Counted from the stretch's first letter, positions 32,044 to 43,989 are shown. The stretch: 64,000 nucleotides of DNA from Melitaea cinxia (GCF_905220565.1 NC_059417.1:3852369-3916368), one strand, 5' to 3'. Program-made: numbers and translations. The notes: generated by a model not told the origin, from the letters alone.

Positions 32044-32294
32044 AATTGTTTGCTCGCAAACGAAAAAAAAACCGACTTCAATTATGTCGACAAATAAAAT
32101 AGTCAAGTAAATACGCGTTATCAAAGATTACTCAAAAAACATTCATCAAATCTCGGTCATAAGAGAAACATCAGCTTTTAATTAAAACAAGAATCATCAA
32201 AATCGGTTCACCCAGTGAAAAGTTATGAAGTGACATATATAAAAAATACAGTCAAATTGAGAACCTCCCTCTTTCTTGGAAGTTGGTTAAAAAA
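32044..32294 (+). mobile_element. HINE-A copy, monomer
   Basis: Perfect arm GTTTGCTCGCAAAC (32048-32061), AACCGACTTCAA, core and 'ttggaagttggttaaaa' end. A second 3'-end fragment (32406-32458) follows about 110 bases later. Confidence 0.85.
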
Positions 32295-32458
32295 CAAGTA
32301 ATTAAGTGATAACACCATTAACATAGTCATTTGAAATCGTATTATTGGGGATAGCATATAAATTACTTGTATGATTTCGTTCCATTTAAAAATTATGAAA
32401 AGAACGAAAAAAAAATTAGTCGAATTGAGATCAGCCTCCTTTTATTGAAGTTGGTTAA

Positions 32459-33647
32459 TAATTATAGACTTAGAGGCTTTAAACAAAAACAATTACCGCC
32501 ATATTGGATTTCCTGTGACGTTAAAGCTTGTGACATTCAGAGCACTCCTTCAGTCTGTCGACATCTCATTTGTCAAGTAAGCGTTTGTCGAGCAAGGTCG
32601 GGGCGTGTCTAGTCCTGTATGTTCCATGTAATTTCCAGCCATTGTTCTGACGTTAATTGTCTATGACCAACCTTAATAATTATTTTTGTTATAATACCTC
32701 ATATCACAAAACTTTAGTTTGCATAATATGTTCCGCGTTAGAATTAGATTTATTTAAAAGTCAGTAAAATTCATAATATATGCACGCTCATTTTCATTTA
32801 TTACTTCAGTTAATTATTATTTTTATAAATAGGCAATATTTTAGCCGACTCTATACAATTTTACTATCTACATTGAAAACAATATCTGACATAGTAGAAC
32901 GGACATTAGTCCTTTCTTTTATCTTTACGTTTTCAGAAACTATAATTATCTGTTAAATTTTTTAAATTTTTTTCCGTAAGAACCTTCTAGAATCTAGGTA
33001 GTGTTTTATATAATATATATAGTGTTTTATCTCATGTTTTATATTAATTAAAGTACAGACACGATATTTAGAATTCCTTATACATATAAATAATGTATAA
33101 TAAATATTCGTGCGTAAAGATTTCGTGATATTAACATCATATAAACATATATTTCAAGGTTCTTATTGAACGCCTAAACCTAACAATATCACGCAAGTTT
33201 TCTGGCGTATAATTACCATCCGCCATTCGTTGCAATGAGTAAATATTAATAAAAATTAAAAAAATTAGGTTCTCTCCTTTTATTGTTAATACTAAATATT
33301 ATTTTTAATATTTAAATTCAAGTATTATCCTTAAAACGTTCCAACGAATAAACTAGTAATACTTCTAGAGTTCTGTTGGCACCTTTTTGTATGAAACCAT
33401 ATTACTAAATAATAAATAATCTTTCAATGTCACCTTTACATAATACTCATTTAGGTGACCGGGTTATTTGAAAAGAAAATTTGTATGATTGTATAGAATT
33501 TTAAATATGTATGTATGAGTGTGTTTGTTTTATACGTTTTTAACTTTTTACGCTAAACGCTTACAATAGTTTTATTTGAGTTATAGTTCAGATATCGTAT
33601 TATTTAATAGTCCACGCAAATATAAAAAAAAGTATAATATCGGCATG
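32459..33647. other. AT-rich stretch, no gene seen
   Basis: A less AT-rich piece at 32470-32620 has an open frame (32367-32612) that starts in HINE-A debris. I do not accept it as a gene. Confidence 0.35.
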
Positions 33648-33888
33648 TGATCTATACTAATATTATAAAGCTGAAGAGTTTGTTTGTTTGAACGCGCTAA
33701 TCTCAGGAACTACTGGTCCAATTTGGAAAATTCTTTCAGTGTTAGATAGCCCATTTATGAAGAAAGGCTATGTATCATCACGCTGAGATCAATAAGCGCG
33801 GAGCACTAATGAAGAATGTTTCAAAATCGGGCTTCTTTTTTTTTCAAGTAACTATTCAACGCGGACGAAGTCGCGGGTAGTATCTAGT
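33648..33888 (+). repeat. Repeat E copy, full length
   Basis: From 'tctatactaatattataaag' through 'aatctcaggaactactggtc' and 'ttctttcagtgttagatagc' to the terminus 'acgcggacgaagtcgcgggt'. Confidence 0.85.
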
Positions 33889-34827
33889 CTTATTATAAAA
33901 GAATAAAGAATAAGTAAATATTAATATTAACAGTCTACTAAAACAGAAACAATATTAGTACCTATTAGAACTATTTGCCAAATTTAAAAGGTCCAAGTGT
34001 CAAATCAAACACATTTTTTGTGAATGAAACCAATGTAAGACTTACTCAGCGTATCGTCACGTGCGATAAAAGAAAACTACACAAACTATTTGCGTTCTAA
34101 ATTACGATAATTGCAGTCAATATTCAACCTTATACTCTATTTTTTAAAGTTGATGTTCACTTGCGTAATATACCAATTCGACTGCTAAAACAACTTTGTG
34201 GGTAATTTAAAAACAAATAAAAAACATGCACTTAATATCGTCGTTATTGCAAAGGTATAAAGTTGATTTTACATTGTTCGGGTGTGAACAAGGCTGTTCG
34301 AGTTCAACGAACCGACTGAATGGTTAAGTAAATAAATTGGTGCTAGCAATCCGATGCAAGAGTGAAAAAAACGGTACCTTGGCACGGATTGGAGGTTAGA
34401 TAACTTATCTTAGGGCCGGCTGGCTCTATAGGGTACCTAAAAGGGAATACACGCAGCTAGTTAGGCTTACATGGCTGGAAATTGAGGATTCATTATTCAT
34501 TTGCAAGGAATTAATGGTTTTGTTTTTGGTAAAGTTTGAGATTGTGGGGTTACTTAGGATGTTGAACTGTACCCATGGTAAATTAGCTTAGAATTTTCTT
34601 ATCGTTAGCTAATTTCTCAATTTGATAGGATTTCCTAATCACCGAGTGCCAACTATACCCTATTATTTAACGGTGTATCACTAAGATTCCATTGTGAGTT
34701 TGTCGATCTGTTCTTCCCTCTCCTGGTTTTTTTTATTACAAGATTTTATTATTTAAATTCGTAAATGGACGCTTAATTTTTTACAGATGATATATTTCTA
34801 TAGTATCTAAAACAAATAATAAGAAAT
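33889..34827. other. No gene seen
   Basis: Moderately AT-rich and unique-looking. No repeat boundary or open frame supported. Confidence 0.4.
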
Positions 34828-35170
34828 ATTCTAATATATATAAAATTCTCGTGTCGCGGTGTTTGTAGTTAAACTCCTCCGAAACGGCTTGACCGATTCT
34901 CATGAAATTTTGTGTGCATATTGGGTAGGTCTGAGAATCGAACATCTATTTTTCAACCCCCTAAATTTTAAGGGTAGTCCACCCCAAATTTTAGATAATT
35001 TTAATTTTAGTTAATTTTTAGATAAATTATTTATTTTTTATTTTATTATGATTTGGCGTTGAAAAATACATACAACCGTAAATTTTCACCCTTCTACCAC
35101 CAACCCCTATTTTTAAATAGCGTTTAGCGGCAAGACAACGTTTGCCGAGTGTATGTTGTTGCTGTTGTTG
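34828..35170 (+). repeat. Repeat D copy
   Basis: 'atatataaaattctcgtgtc', 'aaactcctccgaaacggctt', 'gaccgattctcatgaaattt', 'accaacccctatttttaaat' and the end 'agcgtttagcggcaagacaa'. Colinear with 53362-53628. Confidence 0.8.
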
Positions 35171-35439
35171 TTTGAAATGTTTGCAAAATTTATTATAAAC
35201 TATTTTAACCGCGCGGTTTTAATTGTGGACGTTTGATGGTTACTACCCGCTTATATGAGTGATATTTTATAGCCTAAGTTATGACCTGGTATTATATATC
35301 AGGTTTTATACGTCATTTACAGACTAATTAATATTTAATTATATGTAAACTTTTTAGAGCCTCATTAGATTAAAGTACATACATATTAAATAAGTAGGTA
35401 GCTTCTTATAAAGGTTTTAATTTTTATATTTTGATTCGC

Positions 35440-35767
35440 TTCGGCCTTTAATATCCCACTACTGGGCATAGGCCTCTTTCCCCGTATAGAAGAAGGATCA
35501 GAGCTTAATCCACCACGCTGTTCCATTGCGGGTTGGCGGATATATTCCCTACTATGAGTAACGATCGCTATCAGGTGTGATAACAACCGGGACCGACAGC
35601 TTAACGTGCTCTCCGAGGCACGGTGGGGAGACTCACAAGGACTGCACAAACACCCAGACCACGGCAAACACCTGTACGGCCAATACAAAATGTTTGCCAT
35701 GTGCGGGGATCGAACCCGCAACCGCCAGCATCCGTGGCTGTGACCGTTGCACCAACGCGGCGTCAAT
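35440..35767 (-). mobile_element. SINE-H copy, long form
   Basis: On the minus strand, tRNA-like head 'gcgttggtgcaacggtcaca' with B box GGTTCGATCCC, then 'acatggcaaacattttgta', the shared body 'gaatatatccgccaaccc' and the tail 'gaggcctatgcccagtagtg'. It has an extra segment after the head compared with 20443-20738. The open frames over it are incidental. Confidence 0.85.
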
Positions 35768-35829
35768 CAATAACTTGATTAAATAATGTTAATCCTCTGA
35801 TGTAGCGGGTGTCTATGGATCTTGCTTTC

Positions 35830-35872
35830 ACTTACCACCAGGTGAGCCAACTATCCGTTTGCCCCCTATTCT
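35830..35872 (-). mobile_element. SINE-C-like 5' end fragment
   Basis: 'cttaccaccaggtgagccaa' and 'ccgtttgcc' mirror the 2061 start. A (TA)n run follows (35873-35898). Confidence 0.5.
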
Positions 35873-35898
35873 ATAATATATATATATATATATATATA
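35873..35898. repeat. (TA)n microsatellite
   Basis: Uninterrupted TA units. Confidence 0.9.
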
Positions 35899-36090
35899 AT
35901 CTTAAGCTAGCCGCACTATCCAAATTCGTCTAAATTTTGCTCTCTGCTCGTCAGATTGATTGACATTAATGATTAATGATGCGTTTCTAATCGTAATAGT
36001 CAATGGTAGAGTTATAAAAAAAATCAAAAATAAACGTTACGATTAGTTTTTTTCTGTTAGAGCACAATCTGCGTCTTGCTAGAGGCTTCA

Positions 36091-36405
36091 TCATTTATCA
36101 TAATCATTATCATTTCAGCCTATCACAGTCCACTGCTGGACACAGGCCTCCACAAGTTCACGCCAAAAATGCCGTGAACTCATGTGCTCTGCCAATAGTC
36201 ACCACGCTGGGCAGGCTGGTTGGTGACCGCAGGGCTGCCTTTGTCGCACCGAAGACGCTGCTGCCTGTCTTCGGCCTGTGTATTTCAAAGCCAGTAGTTG
36301 GATGGGCATGCCGCCATCGGTCGGCTTTATAAGTTCCAAGGTCACAAATAACAAGGTCCAAGGCCTATGTCCAGTAGTGGACTGCGATAGGCTAAAATGA
36401 TGAAT
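36091..36405. mobile_element. Two SINE-R pieces with opposed orientation
   Basis: A minus-strand copy (36091-36342), tail at the left, is followed by a plus-strand tail (36360-36405) 'aggcctatgtccagtagtgg' plus 'aggctaaaatgatga'. The two 33-36 base tails therefore form an inverted pair at the ends of the block. The open frames on the minus strand are incidental. Confidence 0.8.
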
Positions 36406-37019
36406 AGAGTACATAAATATTAGACAATACAGTTTGATATACAAGCAAAACAGTCTCAACTTACACTTGTAACTTGTACAAGGAGAGACCGTGTAGTATT
36501 TATTATATAAGAAAATAGAAATATAAATACTGAATATTTATAAAATTTTGGCTATTAAACATCACAGCTCAGTAGCGCAGTAGTAAGAATTGTAGTCTCG
36601 TAGTCGGTACATATAGTAAAATTGTAACTGGCCGATTACTGTATTGTACGAAAATAACAAAAAAAAGCGTAATATTTGCGTCTTTGTCGATAGCAATAAA
36701 GGCCAAAAATATTGGGAAAAAAAATTAACAGCTGTATATTCTAAGACGAAACCCTATAACTCATCTTTCCCTCTGACACCGTGTTGTCAGTCAGAATCGT
36801 CTATTACCGTGTTACGGTACAATCGAGTAGCATTTCGTTACAAATACTGTTATGATGCGATTATCTGTTTCCTTTTGTAAAAAAAGCACCGGAAGTCTAG
36901 AAACTAACCAGTTTCTTTTAGCCTTGATTTAGTTGCTTGTTGAGACGTTACTGTACGTTTCTGTCGTTTTATATTTGATTTATTAATTGTGTGAAAATAT
37001 ATGTATATATTATTATGAT
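36406..37019. other. AT-rich stretch, no gene seen
   Basis: The open frame at 36644-36880 is Lys/Tyr-rich with no motif. Confidence 0.35.
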
Positions 37020-37262
37020 GTGCCTGTTGGCGCAGTTTGTGGTTTGTGGCCCTGCTTTCTTTTTCGCAGGTTACGGATTCAATTTCCGCCTATGTCTGTG
37101 TGTAATATGTGTATTTATATATTTATATATGTATTACTTCTATGTGTATCGATCTAAAAAAATGTAGCTATAACAGTCGGCTGCTTCCTGTAACACAAGC
37201 ATTAGGTAGGTAAGTTGTTTAACATATAGGAACAGACGAACGTATGTGTATGTTATAAGATA
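37020..37262 (+). mobile_element. SINE-G copy, diverged
   Basis: 'tgcctgttggcgcagtttgt', decayed B box 'ggattcaatttcc', and the same body and tail blocks as 15743-15995. Confidence 0.75.
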
Positions 37263-37411
37263 TATAAGATGTGTTGATTAATATTTTTCAATAATATTAG
37301 TGACAAAAATATAGGTATTTCATCAGATTTATATTTTTTTTTAACAAAAACTTGCGTATAGGTTCTTAGGTTCTAAGGCTGGTAGAGAATGCTTTTAGCA
37401 TTAAACCTGCA

Positions 37412-38486
37412 GGCCTAGCATGCACGCCACGACAAAATTTTGTCGACCCCTTTTCTCGTATTATCTCTCTATATCTACAGTAGCTAACATGCGTGCACGC
37501 GATACTCTTCTCGTTACGTCAAGAAGAGATAATCATTAAATTTTAGTGATCTGTGATATTTATCTCTACGGAAGCTAACATGACATCGTAATTTTGTCGA
37601 ATTTTGTCGTTTTAGGAAGAGAAACTTCTCGTCTTCAATATTATCGACGAGAAAGACGATAAATAAAAAATAAATAAAACCGGGTGCCTATTTTTTGTAT
37701 ACCATGGCGTTTCCCTATTATAATTATATAATTTCGGTATACGAAGAGCGGGAAATGCGAAAAGTCGAGTGAAGTGTGCCATATAATGACACAAAAAACG
37801 TATTTGCGCCCTGTTGCTTCTTATTCTAAATAATAATAATAATAATAATACTTTATTTTAGACCAAAGTATAAGTCCATATTGGGTTAGTACAACAAGAC
37901 AAGACAACATTCAGAATAAAAAACAAAACAAAATTATGTTAAAAAAATCAATAACTAAAAATAAAATTAAATAGAATAAAAGTAAAATCAATAATAAAAA
38001 AAAAAAAAACAAAAATAAAAAAAATTTTAAAAATAAAAAAAAAAAAAAAAAACAAACAAACAATGCGTGATAGAATTACAATTATCTAATGTGCGACAAG
38101 ATATAAAGCACAACACGAGCATATTGTTTTACATATATAATTAAATTCATTTACTTACGCCGTTTTATTTTCCATATTAGAGTTTTTTAAATTAGATATA
38201 CACTTTTTATCTTAGCCAAAAGGCCGAGAACATTTTTAAATAAAACATGTGTCACTCGTTTGAAATTGGTCAATAACCTTGTAAATTCAACTTTACGACA
38301 TAAGAAATAAGAATGATATTCAGTTGTGATTATGGTTGATAATGTTTCTCTACTCGACAAGGCGAAGTCTTCGGAAGAGAATTTTGTCTCTCGTAGTGCG
38401 CATGTTAGGGTAATCGAGAAAATACTCGATGTAGACATAATCTTTCTCTCTCGTCAAGAGATATCTCGTTGTATGCATGCTAGGCC
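37412..38486. mobile_element. 1.08 kb element with 13-bp GGCCTAGCATGCA termini
   Basis: GGCCTAGCATGCA (37412-37424) pairs perfectly with its inverse at 38474-38486. Inside each end a motif near CTAACATG recurs (37486, 37577; inverse at 38402). Blocks such as 'gacaaaattttgtcg', 'cgtcaagaagagata' and 'cgagagacaaaattct' are spread through both arms. No transposase is seen and I could not find a clear target duplication, so the superfamily is open. A LINE tail is nested inside. Confidence 0.6.
37828..38060 (-). repeat. LINE 3'-end-like fragment (family L), nested
   Basis: Reads in reverse as ...GACTTATACTTTGGTCTAAAATAAAGTATTATT with ATT units at the end. It resembles 52566-52690. A-rich runs precede it on the element strand. 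Confidence 0.6.
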
Positions 38487-39537
38487 GGCTGATTTTTGTT
38501 CAACTTACTGGTATGTTATGCGTATGTTGCGACATTCATTAATAAATTAGCGTTCGGTATATTATAGTAACGCATTGAAAAAAAAAGCTTGAACATTTAT
38601 AAAGTAAATAAAACATAAAAACGATAGTAATCACGGAATTTAATTTTTTTTTCAAACATATCTCGTTAGCGGTCGTTCTTTTTACATGGAAACGTTTTTT
38701 TTTTTTTTTTTTGTAAATAACTTTAACGCTACTCGACACCGTATCTTGGAAGATTAATACTTTATGGCACTAAATTTCATAGTATGTTACGACTAAACTG
38801 TTCTCAAATTTAATTATATAGACGTCGTCGGACATCTATTAACGAAAATAAGAAACGGACTAGAATCGCAACGGAATCAGATTATACTGAAGCCAAATCG
38901 TTCATGTTGTCATGTTAATTTATAAATTACTTGTGCAATATTAAGACTACACTATATTCAAATATTTATTACTTAATTACGTCGGTGGACACGTGTGTAT
39001 ATAAAAATAATAATAGTCGGAACAAAACCGTACGATGCGATATCGGTCTATACTGACATTCGTCCGGATCGGAAACTTGCGATTTATTTTACTGCATCTT
39101 TATTTAAAGATGCAGTAATAATACAATATTTTTACAATTCCCTTCAATTATTTACCCAATTTCCATTATACCTTTCCATTTCAATTATACCTTTTATAAA
39201 AATTTAGGTAGTATAATTCAAAACTAATAAGTATTCGCTTAGTGCCATTTAGACATATACCAGTTTGAAACGAACGTTGTAAAAGATTTATGTAGTGTTA
39301 ACGTGTTTCTATGCTCAATGAAGCCTCATATCGTTCGTATAACATTACAAAGTTAAATCACAAGTGAATGCCAAGTCACGTTTGGCGCTAGACCTAGAAA
39401 ATTAGTTTAAGTAACCTATTTAATGATTCGCAGACACATAACAAAGATGACTATCAAAAATTGAACTAACGGAATGATAGAATAACGTATCTTTTTAAAT
39501 ATGAAATAATAACTTTTGGTGCAATTAATAAATAATT
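38487..39537. other. No gene seen; one perfect hairpin
   Basis: AT-rich, except for a 14-bp stem palindrome at 39089-39118 (TTACTGCATCTTTA, loop TT). No coding signal. Confidence 0.4.
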
Positions 39538-39825
39538 TTGTTTGTTCGCAAACGAAAAAAAAACCGACTTCAAATACATAGACAAGTACCTAATAGAATG
39601 TAAGTTGACGAAAAAAATTAATATATAAACGGGTTAACTCTAGGGTTCCATCATCAGATCCTGGTTTCCTTATTATGGTAATACCCCTGAGATGTCTCCT
39701 TTCCAACAAAAAAAGAATTATCAAAATCGGTTCATAAATGACGAAGTTAACCCCGAACATACATAATATATATATATATACACGGTCGAATTGAGTACCC
39801 TCCTCGGTAATTTAATTGAAGTAAT
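39538..39825 (+). mobile_element. HINE-A copy, subfamily B
   Basis: Shares the arm 'gtttgttcgcaaac', 'accgacttcaa' and the 'gtcgaattgagtaccctcc' end with the family, but the core is replaced by 'ggttccatcatcagatcctg', 'tctcctttccaacaaaaaaa' and 'ccccgaacatacat', as at 43990 and 51837. Confidence 0.8.
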
Positions 39826-40142
39826 TATTATCCTTATTAATTTTTAGGAAGTCAACTAAATTATAAGTAATTTAATCGATATAGTAATTATTAATCGTAA
39901 TTATAACAGATTAATAACTAGTAAAAATATATAAGAAATATTTCATGTTTAGTATTTTATCATTTATTTACTTCTATATTTTTAGGCTACAAATTATGTA
40001 AGAAAAACTGTTCTAAATGTTGTTTTGTAGACCGTTAAATAATCACTTATTGTTTTTGTCTGCACACGAAATATTTTGCTCCAAAGGAGTAGGTCAACTG
40101 GGGATTTCCCTAAATTTTACCGAATGTCACAGATAAACAAAA
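39826..40142. other. AT-rich stretch, no gene seen
   Basis: Nothing supported. Confidence 0.4.
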
Positions 40143-40555
40143 CCGCCTCAGTAGGGTTGCTCCCTATGTGGCTACGGCAGTAAAGAATATAGCCACCCCC
40201 TTTTTTCCCGTGGGTGTCGTAAGAGGTACTATAAGGGATAACACAGTTCCTCTACCACCTTGGATCTTATAAAGCCAACCGATGGCGGGATAACCGTTCA
40301 ACTGCTGGCTTTGAAATACACAGGCCGAAGACGGGCAGCAGCGTCTTCGGTGCGACAAAGTCAGCCCTGCGGTCTCCAACCCGCCTGCTCAGCGTGGTGA
40401 CTATGGGCAAAACACATAAGTTCGCGCTATTATTGGCGTGAACTTGTGGAGGCCAGAAGTAGACTGTGATAGGCTGAAATGATGATGATGATGATGATGA
40501 GTAGGGTTGTGTTCCTGTAGTGAGTAAGATAGCCAGAGCTCCTGGTGTTGATGGC
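40143..40555 (-). mobile_element. SINE-C copy interrupted by SINE-R
   Basis: 'gcctcagtagggttg' (40145-40159) and 'tgttcctgtagtgagtaaga' with 'agccagagctcctggtgttg' (40509-40548) are SINE-C parts on either side of the SINE-R. Confidence 0.55.
40160..40499 (+). mobile_element. SINE-R copy, full length, 10-bp duplication
   Basis: AGTAGGGTTG precedes (40150-40159) and follows (40500-40509) the element. Head 'tgtggctacggcag', tail ending in (ATG)n. Near the tail the 'aggcctatgtccagcagtgg' block is partly deleted ('ggccagaagtagactg'). The open frames over it on the minus strand are incidental. Confidence 0.9.
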
Positions 40556-40559
40556 ATCG

Positions 40560-41795
40560 AAAGTACCTACGCTTTTTATCACCTTTACCGTATAAAAATA
40601 TCTTATATGTAATATTGACAATTGCCACGCTCTTCGAAACCGAAACCTTATCTCTCTCTAACTTGATGTGTCAAATTCATCATGGGACACTGTACTTTCA
40701 GAAGTTTTTGTCATTATATACGTAGTATACGTAGTAAAAGTTAACTTTCAAAGTGTATTTTTCTAATTCGTATAATTAACGGTAATAATATTACTTTTGG
40801 GAGTAAAGTTAAGCTTCCATTGTGATTATAGCTTTTTATAGCATTAATTATTATTAGCTTTTCAAAATTTCATAGGAAAATCTGCATTTCAACAAAGGTT
40901 TGTTTGTTTAAATGCATTTTACAACTTAGTAAGTTATTTTAATTAATTGTCCTATAAGTTTATAAAGGTTTAAATTTGTTAATTTTCGATAAAATAAGAT
41001 TAATCACATTTTTGATCACATGAACGTGTTTTTTAGGATTTGATTGACAGTAGTAATTCTAGATCTAGATAAAAATAACAAAGACGATCTTAGTTATATA
41101 AGATGACCTGCTTTGTCATTTTTCCTTTACAAATCGTCTCTTCATGTTTTTTATTTAACTGCAATTTGCAGCGACATATTTTAAAGAAATAGTCTGTATT
41201 TTAGGAAACTCCTATCTACGTATCTACTTAACTACTATTATAGACAGAATAACATCTTCGCTATTTAATGTTTGTTTATTAGTTATTCTTTGTATATATT
41301 TTTTTATTATTATTTTACCAATGTATATTTTATACTAAAGGCCTTTTTTGACCTGGAAAAGCATGAAATAAACTGAATTATGAGAAAAATATATAGCGCT
41401 ATCTCAAGCTACTAATTCTGTAGGCAGCGAGCTTTACACGGGAGCTATCGTGAACAAAAACACGTTTGTAGTTTATATTAGAACACTGGGTGATGTTAGT
41501 GAAAAACAAACAATCTCTGCCTTTCGTCACCTATTGTTACGTAACGCGGAAAATGGCGTGTCTTATTGTTTGACGGTTTATGAAAATGTCTTTGTAAAGC
41601 GATATTGTATGCTATGTTTGGTTCTTTTGTTGTTTGAGGCCTTATTAATTTTTTACGTATCCCTTTTATGTTTTTAAATTTGTTGCCTATATAGGTATTA
41701 TAAAGAGTAAATTTAAAAGTGTTTAATTGTAATTAACGTTAAGTGTTTTTTGTGCACTTATCTGAAATAAAAATAATTAAAGTTTAATACTGCCA
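40560..41795. other. AT-rich stretch, no gene supported
   Basis: An open frame at 41450-41677 (75 codons, hydrophobic C-terminal half) has no recognisable motif. Confidence 0.3.
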
Positions 41796-42032
41796 GTTAC
41801 AGCCAAACCGGACCACCCAATAAAAAGTTATAATACAATGTAGGTCGACGGAAAAATAGTCATGTGAATATGCATTATTAGAGATAGCTCAAAAGTATTT
41901 GTCAGATCTCGATTAAATGTGAACGGGATCAATGACAAGCACCACCTTTCGATTAAAAAATAATCATCACACATAACGAAAAAAATAAAAATACAATCAA
42001 ATCGAGAACCTCCTCTTTTTTTAAATCTGTTC
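41796..42032 (+). mobile_element. HINE-A dimer, first unit mostly lost
   Basis: Begins in the 'accacccaataaaaagttat' end of one core and passes straight into 'aatacaatgtaggtcgac', the junction seen at 5339, then a full second core. Confidence 0.75.
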
Positions 42033-42764
42033 AAAATAAAATAGTATTATACCGTGGTAAGATTAATAGCTATACATATTCATAAATAAATATTCTAGCA
42101 GCTTACAACAGTCAGTCCAAAATTCACTATAGACATCTTAATACCAGCTCTTTCTTATATTGAGATTAAAATTTTAATTATATTCTCGATAAATTGATTC
42201 AATTTAATTACAAATAGTAATTATTTAAATATCGAATTTAACGAAATTAAAAAAAAAATATATTTTGCAATTCAATTGTTTTGCTATTGTTTCTAAATTG
42301 TGTCAATATTAACATATTTGACGTTTCGTGTTTCGGTCGCCTGATCTATAAAGTATGTGTAGGGCGACATTTGGTACAAATTTATTTGCGGCCTAGGATA
42401 TAAACCGAACCCGCCCACGGTCTATGTTAGGTAATTGTTTATAGTGTATCGGTTACCTAATATTAATATTCATTGTTGATGTAACATTGTCTGTATAAGG
42501 GCGTGTGGAGATGAATTAATGGCTTCGCTTTGTTTGCTTATGTTTATATTTTATTGTGATGTACTTCTGTTTGTATTAAAATTGAAAAAAGAGAATACCT
42601 ACTAATTTAATAATTTAAAAAAAATCTATATTTTCTAGAAGAATTAGGCGTACAAATATCAGGATATGCCTCAAAATACCGGGAACAATATCAATGTCCA
42701 TACATTCATTGTCACGAGAAGTAATACATTGTTAAATCTTTTAAAGACTATTTAAAAGTAATTA
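42033..42764. other. AT-rich stretch, no gene seen
   Basis: One less AT-rich patch (42320-42430) without open frame. Confidence 0.4.
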
Positions 42765-43178
42765 TTGTATTCAAGAAATATTTACATGTGTTCTGTAGTC
42801 AATACCCGTCTATCGTCAGACAAAGGGCTCTATTGCTGTCACTGGGTAATATTGGAGCAAAGTCCTACTCACTGTGGATGTGGTCACGGATGTTTAAATA
42901 ATAATAAATTTAAATTTACTAGCTATGATTTTTTAATAGTCAGTAGCGCTGAACGTGGCTCTGAACCAACTCTGAGGCAACTATCGTTTGCCTACCACGA
43001 CGTTCCTCCTGAGGTTTTGCCTGAGCGCTATAATAATTATGAGGCTTTCAAGCGTCAGGTTCATGTGTTACCTAAACGCCGACAAACCACCCGAAGTACC
43101 TCTTATGTTGCAGATGTCATGAACGACGGTAGCCACATAACATCAGATCGTACTGTCAACTCGTTTGTGCCCTTATAA
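42765..43178 (+). CDS. Unrecognised 137-codon open reading frame
   Basis: It is the longest open frame outside transposon remnants and GC islands. The N-terminal third is Cys-rich (YCCHW, then HCGCGHGC about residues 23-44). After a low-complexity Asn/Lys stretch, residues 60-130 look protein-like, with PPEVLPERYNNYEAF and LPKRRQTTRST. The base composition of 42940-43160 is more balanced than the flanks, as in coding DNA. I know no family that it matches. The start codon is not in a notable context, no splice sites are obvious, and no neighbour suggests a role. It may be a fragment of an unknown transposon, an exon, or chance. Confidence 0.25.
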   Translation: MYSRNIYMCSVVNTRLSSDKGLYCCHWVILEQSPTHCGCGHGCLNNNKFKFTSYDFLIVSSAERGSEPTLRQLSFAYHDVPPEVLPERYNNYEAFKRQVHVLPKRRQTTRSTSYVADVMNDGSHITSDRTVNSFVPL

Positions 43179-43989
43179 AAAAAAATCTAGCTACAGAAAC
43201 ACTCTTGCATAATCTCTTTTTCGCGGGAAATTTTATTATTTACTACAAACAATAGCGATATTGTACCATAGTTTATGTTCATCATATTTAACGACAGCCA
43301 TCAAGCATATTCTCAGTGCGACGCGGCCTCTAAGAACAATTTTAATGAAATTTACTTACGTTATATTGTCCATAACTATAAAACTGCCCATACGTCCCGC
43401 TTTGGAAGGAAGCGTCCCGCTTTGTCCCGTTGTTTGTTCCACATATTTCAGCGAGAAGTGTAGATTTGAGTCATTAAATAAATTAGAATTTAACTCAATA
43501 TACAACGCCGCGCCGGTCCGATTTTAGTTTGAAAATGAGGACCAAGGACGAAAATTAGAAGCACAGTTTTTTATCTTTGAGAAAATAGTGAGTCATCGCT
43601 GTTATTTTGCTTAGCCAGGCCCCACGACCAATTAATACGCCGTATCGTAATCGTAGTAAATTAGAACCCCGTGTTCAAATTGACTAATTAAACCAGAATA
43701 TAATGGACTATAGTGATTACAATCTCGTAATGTCTTCGATCTCGAAGACTGTTTGATTTATTTATATTATTATTTATTTCATTGACATCAAATCCAGTGG
43801 GATCCCAACGATGTTAAAGTATTGAGGTTAAAACGGACTTGTACCTACTTGAATAATTCCGGTACCTACATAGTTTGTTTTAGAAGGACCTTCGTTGATT
43901 TATGTGTGCCTGGTCATTTAATCCAAAAAATATATATATAGTTTTTACTTCATGGCTTGAATAGTTTACGTTTTAAAAATAATATAATT
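43179..43989. other. No gene supported
   Basis: Open frames at 43261-43527 and 43275-43463 overlap in two frames. A local duplication 'cgtcccgctttg' (43398 and 43416) is present. Nothing else recognised. Confidence 0.35.

Noticed and set aside
35386..35766. 126-codon minus-strand frame
   Set aside because: Lies in the SINE-H copy. The homologous copies at 20443 and 58665 do not keep it.
40267..40628. Overlapping minus-strand frames with His and Ser runs
   Set aside because: The runs come from the (ATG)n tail of SINE-R.
42820..42895. Similarity of the HCGCGHGC segment to the zinc site of insect cytochrome c oxidase subunit 5B
   Set aside because: The spacing from the preceding Leu and Trp is off by one or two residues and nothing else in the frame fits. 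I regard it as chance.
43261..43527. 88-codon frame
   Set aside because: Two frames are open at once over the same DNA and neither shows a protein-like pattern.
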